64,000 bases of DNA from Tanytarsus gracilentus (taxonomy: Eukaryota > Arthropoda > Insecta > Diptera > Chironomidae). Positions 58,331-64,000 of the stretch are shown piece after piece. The first letter of the stretch is position 1. Every line of letters starts with the position of its first letter. The translations under genes and the position numbers were made by a program. The notes beneath the pieces were generated by a model, which had not been told where the DNA came from, did not search any database, and saw nothing but the letters and a program-made list of their open reading frames with translations. The stretch is from contig JAXRKN010000039.1 in the NCBI GenBank assembly GCA_038502055.1, positions 3,286,001-3,350,000 of the forward strand, read 5' to 3'.

Positions 58331-59524
58331 ATGTCCAACTATTCAAGTATTCCGTGCATGTTACGGAGAGAAACGGAATGCGATCAAACCATCAGCATAC
58401 CGTATGCTCTTTCTGAAATTTTGATAGGTCTTATGGCTGTAATTGGCAATGGAATTGTCATCTCTGTTTTTTGCACTGACCAAAAATTGAGAACAACTTC
58501 GAATCTTTACATTATTTCACTAGCATTTGTTGATTTTTTATTTGGACTTGTTGGCATTCCTTTTGCAATTTTGGTGAGTTAAAAAGGATTTAAAAACATT
58601 TTTAAACGTTAATAAATTTAGATTGACATTGGACTGCCCAGAAATTTAAATTTATGTTTGTGTGCAATTTCAACTTTGCTTGGTCTTGGAACAATTTCGA
58701 TTTTCTCCCTCATCGGAGTCTCAATAGATCGTTATTGGGTGATTTCTAAAAATTTTATTTGAAAAGATTTAAAATAATTAGAGAAATTATATTCAAAGGC
58801 AATTTTACATCCTTTGGAGTACAGTCAAAAATCGAGGATAAAATTATCTTTAACAAATATTTTCTTCTGTTGGATTTGTGGCTTTATTGTTGGATTTCTT
58901 CCATTATTTGGGTGGTACAACAGCTCTATTGAGCACAAAGATGAATGTTGGTTCCTCCATAAAGTGAATGAAAATTATTTAGTCTTCTTTTGTTTCACAT
59001 CATTTGTCATTCCATCTACTTTACTCGTTATAATTTATGGGTTGATTTACAGGGCTATTCATGCACAGGTAAGTTTTAATTAATATCTTCAAAAGTTAAA
59101 AAAGTTAATTATTTTTTAGATAGCTAAGAGAAAATTGACGAGAGTTGAATCAATAAAAAAATGTAATAAAAGATCAAATACTGAGAATGACGAAAATAAA
59201 ATTCGCAAATTGAAAAAACGAGAAATCAAAGCTGCCAAAAATTTAACTTTGATTGTAATATTTTTTGGTGTTTGTTGGATGGTGAGTAACTTAAAAAAAT
59301 ATTTAAAACATTTTCTCACAGACTCTCAATTTTTTTTCCAGCCAATTAACATGCTGAACGTTTTTGGTGTTTTTTGGCCGGAGATTGAAAAAGATCCAGC
59401 GATTTTAAGATTTTTTATTGCACTTTCGTATGCAAATTCTGCTTTTAATCCTTTTTTGTATGCATACAATCTCAAAGATTTCAGGAAAATATTATTAAAA
59501 AAATTTTTGTGCCGAAAAACGTAA
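58331..59524 (+). CDS. Adenosine-receptor-like GPCR 9
   Basis: 324-residue class A receptor, a close paralogue of AdoR. Exons 58331-58573, 58622-58738, 58799-59068, 59120-59281 and 59342-59524. The ATG at 58331 is used; the in-frame codon at 58322 is TTG. Helix 2 AFVDFLFGLVGIPFAIL keeps the sodium-site Asp; the helix 3 end is IDRYW; GFLPLFGWYN in helix 4 is AdoR-like. Helix 6 is CWMP with the ligand-site Asn kept (NMLN). Helix 7 is LSYANSAFNPFLY, with Tyr in place of the ribose-binding His. Exons 3 and 4 of AdoR are fused here. The C-tail is short. Confidence 0.88.
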
Positions 59525-59761
59525 GATAAACGTTAAAAAATGTTTTTTGTGACGCAATTTAAAAAGATATAAATATTTTTTCTCCAAAATATGTATGACT
59601 AATCCGTGGACTTTGTGTAATCGTGGATATTTCCTGAATATTTAATTAAAACTTTATAATAGCTCAAAAATATTTTTTAGTTTAGTTTGTGCCGTATTGT
59701 GCATAAAAGTTCACATAAAGAAATAATTATTTTATTTAAAATTATTTGAAAATATTTAAAA

Positions 59762-60887
59762 ATGGCTGATCTTGACAAAACAAATCTTGCTTTGGTGATT
59801 TTTCAAATAATTATTGGATTTATGACGGTCGCTGGAAATGGCATTGTTATTTTAGTATTTTGCAAAGAGAAACAGCTAAGAACAGTTTCGAATTTTTATC
59901 TCATCTCACTCGCGTGCACTGATTTTATTTTTGGCTGTGTTGGCGCTCCATTTGCAATTTTCAGAGTAAAATAAATAAATTTTTAACTTCACCTTTAATT
60001 ATTGATGAGAATTTTTCAGTATGAACTTGAAGTTGCTCTTTATCTCAATGTTTGCCTCGCAATGATCTCTAGTATAATTGCCTTAGCTGCAATTTCGATT
60101 TTTGGTCTTGTTGGAATCTCGATTGATCGTTATTTGGTAACGAGTTTATAAAATTGTTAAAAATATAGCAAAAATATTTTTTATAGGCAGTTGTTCATCC
60201 TACTACTTGCTCAAATAAATTAAGAAAAAAAATAATGATAATTAGCATAATTTTATGCTGGATTGTTGGGTCAACAATTGGGTTTCTTCCATTTTTCGGA
60301 TGGAACAAGGAATCGACCAAAGTATACTGTGGACTTTTTGATAGACTCGATAGTGGGTTTCTCCTCCTTTTTTTCATCGTTTGTATGGTTATTCCGATAG
60401 CAGCGCTAATTACGATTTATGGACTTATCTACAGAGTAATTCAAAAGATCGTAAGTTCTGTAAATCCACCAAAAGAGTTCTCTATAAATTATTTTTCATA
60501 AAGGTGTCAAGAAGAACTCAGATGATTGGAAATCTTTGTGATGACGAACTAGAAGCTCAAAATGATACCGCTGCAGTTCTCAAATTAAGAGAGCAGGAAA
60601 ACAAAGCGACTCGAAGTATTTTACTGATCATTATCTTTTTCGGTGTCTGTTGGCTTGTGAGTCAAAAAATAATTTTTTTAACCTCATTTTAATAATTTGA
60701 TAATTTTTTTCAGCCAGTCAATTTGTATATGTTATTACGGTTTATTTTTCCGGCATGGGAGCCGGCTCGACATTCTCTTAAAATTTTAATAATCCTCGCG
60801 TATCTTAATTCTGCATTCAATCCATTCCTTTATGCTTATAACATTCAAGATTTCCGTAAACGTTTATTAAAATTATTCTGTTGCTAA
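59762..60887 (+). CDS. Adenosine-receptor-like GPCR 10
   Basis: 303-residue class A receptor; exons 59762-59965, 60020-60136, 60187-60450, 60504-60656 and 60714-60887. Helix 2 ACTDFIFGCVGAPFAIF keeps Asp; the helix 3 end is IDRYL; helix 4 is GFLPFFGWNK. Helix 6 is CWLP, but the ligand-site Asn position is Met (VNLYML). Helix 7 reads LAYLNSAFNPFLY, so both members of the ribose-binding Ser-His pair are changed, to Ala and Tyr. The activation motifs are normal while the adenosine-contacting residues are altered, which suggests a different ligand. The tail ends in KLFCC, a possible palmitoylation site. Confidence 0.88.
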
Positions 60888-61089
60888 TTTATGTCACACA
60901 TGAACAAATTGCAATAAATTATGCATTCAAAAATAGACTTAGTGAATCCCTTCACTGATTTCATGCGCTAATTTTTTATTTAAAAGATAATTTTATGACG
61001 TGGTTTTGCTTTCATTTTTTCTCATTTTTAATGCTTCATAATTTAGTCAATTTTAAACTGTCGTTGAAAAAAGACGTGAAAAATTAAAA

Positions 61090-62268
61090 ATGAACATAAC
61101 GGAAGATCTTCCAGCTTTAAATCCAGTAAATATCGCGTACACAGTTTGTGAAACTCTGATAGGAATTCTCGCCATTTTTGGCAATGGGATTGTCATCATT
61201 GTTTTTTGCAGTGAGAAAAAGTTAAGAACAAATTCAAACTTTTTTATTGTCTCACTTGCGTTTGCTGATTTTCTTCTTGGATTGATTGGAATTCCTTTTG
61301 CAATTTTGGCAAGTTTTTATATACTTTACAAAAACATTTATAATTATTTTTTTAATTGTATATAGATCGAAATTGGTCTACCTAGAAATTTCCATGTCTG
61401 CATGTTTGCCATCTCAATTTTAGTGGGATTGTGCACAATTTCAATATTTTGTCTCATTGGCGTTTCGATAGATCGTTATTTGGTGAGCACTGTAAAGTTA
61501 TTTTAAAATTTTTTTATCATTAATTTTTTAATACTTTTTAGCTAATTTTGCGACCTTTACAATACACAATAAAATCTAGATCAAAACGAATGATGATGAT
61601 TAATATCGGACTTTGTTGGTTCTTTGGTTTTATTGTGGGATTTTTACCTATTTTCTGGCATAACGACTCAGTTAGACAGAGATGCATTTTTGCTGAGAAA
61701 ATTAGCAACAGTTATTTCGTATTTTTTTGCATTATGTCAGTCATCCTCCCAACTTTAATTCTGGTCATTATATATGGACTAATATATCGGGTTGTTCGAA
61801 AGCATGTAAGAACTTTAATGCATTTAAATTTAAATTCCTGGAATCTGAAATTTTTAAGGTAACCAAAAGCATTGAAAAGAGAATTAACATAATGTCAATC
61901 ATAAGTGAGCATAATGAGGTTCTTGACCCTAGCGAAATTGAGAGAATTCGCGAACTAGAGAAACGAGAATTAAAAGTGACTCGAAAATTGGCGATGATTG
62001 TTTTAGTATTTGTGATTTTTTGGCTCGTAAGTTTTGATAACAAATTAAATTTTTAATTTTTATTACAATTTTTTTTCAGCCTTTAAATGTCTGCAATATC
62101 ATTAACGTTGTTGCGGATAAACCAGAAATTAATCCAACAGTTTTATTATTCTGCATTGCCCTATCACACGCCAATTCAGCATTTAATCCACTTCTTTATG
62201 CATACAACCTTAAAGACTTTCGGAAATCATTTTATAAAATTTTCTGCTGTCGTAGAAGTTTAACTTAA
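61090..62268 (+). CDS. Adenosine-receptor-like GPCR 11
   Basis: 318-residue class A receptor; exons 61090-61308, 61366-61482, 61542-61805, 61859-62026 and 62080-62268. The first intron uses a GC donor (TTTTG|GCAAGT) instead of the GT found at this position in every paralogue. Helix 2 AFADFLLGLIGIPFAIL, helix 3 end IDRYL, helix 6 FWLP with the ligand-site Asn kept (NVCN), helix 7 LSHANSAFNPLLY with the Ser-His pair kept. Of the three paralogues downstream of AdoR it retains the adenosine-contact residues best and may be a true second adenosine receptor. It is convergent with Rrp9, 56 bases between stop codons. Confidence 0.88.
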
Positions 62269-62324
62269 ATATTAATTAGTTTTAATAAAAATCATCTAAT
62301 TATTCAAAATATTAATTCTCACTT

Positions 62325-63741
62325 TTATTCCTTTTTCTTTAAAGGAAAAATCATTATAACATTTTTAGCTTCTTTGATTCTCCACCATCGACCCAATCGA
62401 TGTTCTTGCCCGATTCCGGCTATCAGAAAACTTCCATCGCTTGAAAATTGAAGTGAATTTACAAATCCTTCGACTGGTATCTCAAATTTAAGCTTAATGT
62501 CTCGATAACTTTTCTCTAAATTCCAAACTCGAATAAAACCATCACAAGATCCGGAAGCGATTAGATCCGTGTTGACTAAACATGCAATTGCGCTAATCCA
62601 ATTTGGGACACCAGTTGCCGAGACACCGTGTGCTAGCTTATGAGTACCGATGGCTTTCTTTTTCGAGGCACTCCATGTGCAAAGTGATCCGTCGTCACCG
62701 CATGAAAGAAAAGTTTCTTCGTTGATGAATCGCACGCAATCGATGCTGCCTTGACGACCGTTAAAGACGAGTTGCGATTCTTCGACAATTTTCCATATTC
62801 GAAGAGTACCATCGACACCGCCTGATGTTAGTGCACGCTCTTTGTAAAATGCATCGATGGAAGTTATGGGATTTTGGTGTCCAAAACTGAAAAATTATGA
62901 AACTTAGTACCAGAAAGCTATAAGAAAGAATGTGAGCTTACAGTGTCTCGACATAAACCATCTCGTCCAATGTCCAAACTTTAACCGATCTATCTTCACT
63001 ACACGAGAACATTTGATGTGAATCTCTTCTAAAGGCAATTCCAGTCACAACCGCTCGATGTCCTTCAAACGTGTGAATTTTTTTGAGCGTTTCTGGATCA
63101 TAGATGAAAATTTTGTTACTTCTGTCGGCGACAGCGAGAAATTTACTGTCGGTTGTAATGGCCATACACATAATGTGAGACTTTAGAGCAATGCAGCCAA
63201 TTTGTCTTTTCTGCTGAACATCCCACTTAAGAATGTTGCCGGACTTACTTCCCGTGAAGAGAAATTTATCGTTTGGAAGTAGACAGAGACAAGTCATGGG
63301 TTGGCCTTGTAACTTATGCTTTAGTGTCGTGACATTTTCACTATCATACCCAGTGACATTTTCAGCTAAGAACTTTTTAAGCTTTCCTATACTTTCGAGA
63401 TAGTCAAATTTAAGCTTTTTACTGACTTCTTCTTCCTCATCGTCGGACTTTCGGATCTCATCGAGATATTTTTTAGCTAGTCGTAATCTTTTGGCGTCCG
63501 GTGTCTCTGTATCTTCGTCATCTGATATTTCCGGATAGGACTTGTGATTTCCATTAATTACATCCTCTTCTTCGCTGTCCAATTCTTCATCGTCGTCCTT
63601 CTTCTTGGAACTAAAAGTTTTCTTTTGAATACTCGTAAACTAAGAAAGGAAATGAATTAACTTCATGCGTTTGTGATAGTCTAGATGTCTTACCTTTTTA
63701 TTCTTTCGGGAAGTATTTTTTTCCCTTACGAAAAATGACAT
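62325..63741 (-). CDS. Rrp9: U3 snoRNP WD40 protein Rrp9 (U3-55K)
   Basis: Nucleolar component of the U3 small nucleolar RNP, which guides early cleavages of the 18S rRNA precursor. Exons 63741-63694, 63639-62942 and 62886-62325 (minus strand) give 435 residues. The N-terminus is basic then strongly acidic (KKKDDDEELDSEEEDVI), followed by KRLRLAKKYLDEIRKSDDEE, a segment characteristic of this family. WD40 repeats run from about residue 115 to the end: GNILKWDVQ, RSVKVWTLD, GTLRIWKI, GSLCTWSA and GFIRVWNL mark repeat ends. The loop HRAVVTGIAFRRDSHQMFSC precedes the repeat ending VKVWTLD. Length and order fit human RRP9 (475) and fly U3-55K. The start ATG sits in a small first exon of 16 codons. 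Confidence 0.9.
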
Positions 63742-64000
63742 TATTAAATGATTTAATTTTAAATTTACAAAACAACGTGGGATTTGTTGATATTTTATCC
63801 AGTGACGTTCTGAGTGAAGTTAAACCTCCGTAAAGCGAACAGCGGGAAGATTTGAATTTTGAATGACCGTTATTTTAATTACTCTTAAAAATGATCGTGG
63901 GCTAAAGATTTTTGCGATAAGGAATTAATTTTTATTTTAATAAAATTAAAATATAAAAAACTAAAATTATTTTATTTTAAAAAAAAATTAAAATTTATGA
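63742..64000. other. Upstream flank of Rrp9
   Basis: 259 bases to the window edge, containing the Rrp9 5' untranslated region and probably its promoter. No TATA box at a fitting distance and no other coding sequence is visible. Confidence 0.5.

Noticed and set aside
1..64000. tRNA, rRNA or snRNA genes
   Set aside because: I looked for tRNA B-box-like words and other conserved RNA landmarks and found none; a covariance-model scan would be needed to exclude them.

Overview
The window looks like nuclear DNA of a small, AT-rich insect genome. The evidence is two ZAD-type C2H2 zinc-finger genes (an insect-expanded family), spliceosomal introns mostly of 50-200 bases, an adenosine receptor closely matching the fly AdoR architecture, and Hsc70-4, bystin, mRpS30 and Rrp9 orthologues. 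A nematoceran dipteran, possibly a non-biting midge, is the best guess, but the family assignment is inference. All exon structures below were read by eye from splice sites and checked for reading phase.

Layout. 1-14.9 kb: no convincing gene; one (GA)36 microsatellite. 14.9-23.3 kb: ZAD zinc-finger gene (-), ammonium transporter Amt (-) and a second, paralogous ZAD zinc-finger gene (+). The two Amt introns nearest the start carry inverted copies of a repeat element that bracket the exon for the first membrane helix. 23.4-35 kb: compact housekeeping block: bystin (-), mRpS30 (-), Hsc70-4 (+, TATA box and heat-shock element upstream), a PiT-type phosphate transporter (+) and a centrobin-like coiled-coil gene (-). 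35.4 kb: a small secreted lysine-rich protein with a clear TATA/initiator promoter.

36.1-62.3 kb is the striking part: eleven apparently intact class A GPCR genes plus one broken one, all on the + strand and all related to the adenosine receptor. The clear AdoR orthologue (55.3-57.9 kb) and three close paralogues lie on the right. Eight more diverged members, including the broken one, lie on the left. Exon sizes are nearly invariant, introns have been lost stepwise, and the left group has replaced core activation residues (toggle-switch Trp by Glu, sodium-site Asp by Asn, sometimes NPxxY Asn by Cys). The eighth left-hand member is split by a 3.4 kb non-LTR retrotransposon flanked by an 11-base target-site duplication, with its last helix stranded on the far side.

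Between the broken receptor and AdoR are 4.6 kb of non-coding DNA holding a pogo-like miniature DNA transposon. The window ends with Rrp9 (-), a U3 snoRNP WD40 protein, convergent with the last receptor.
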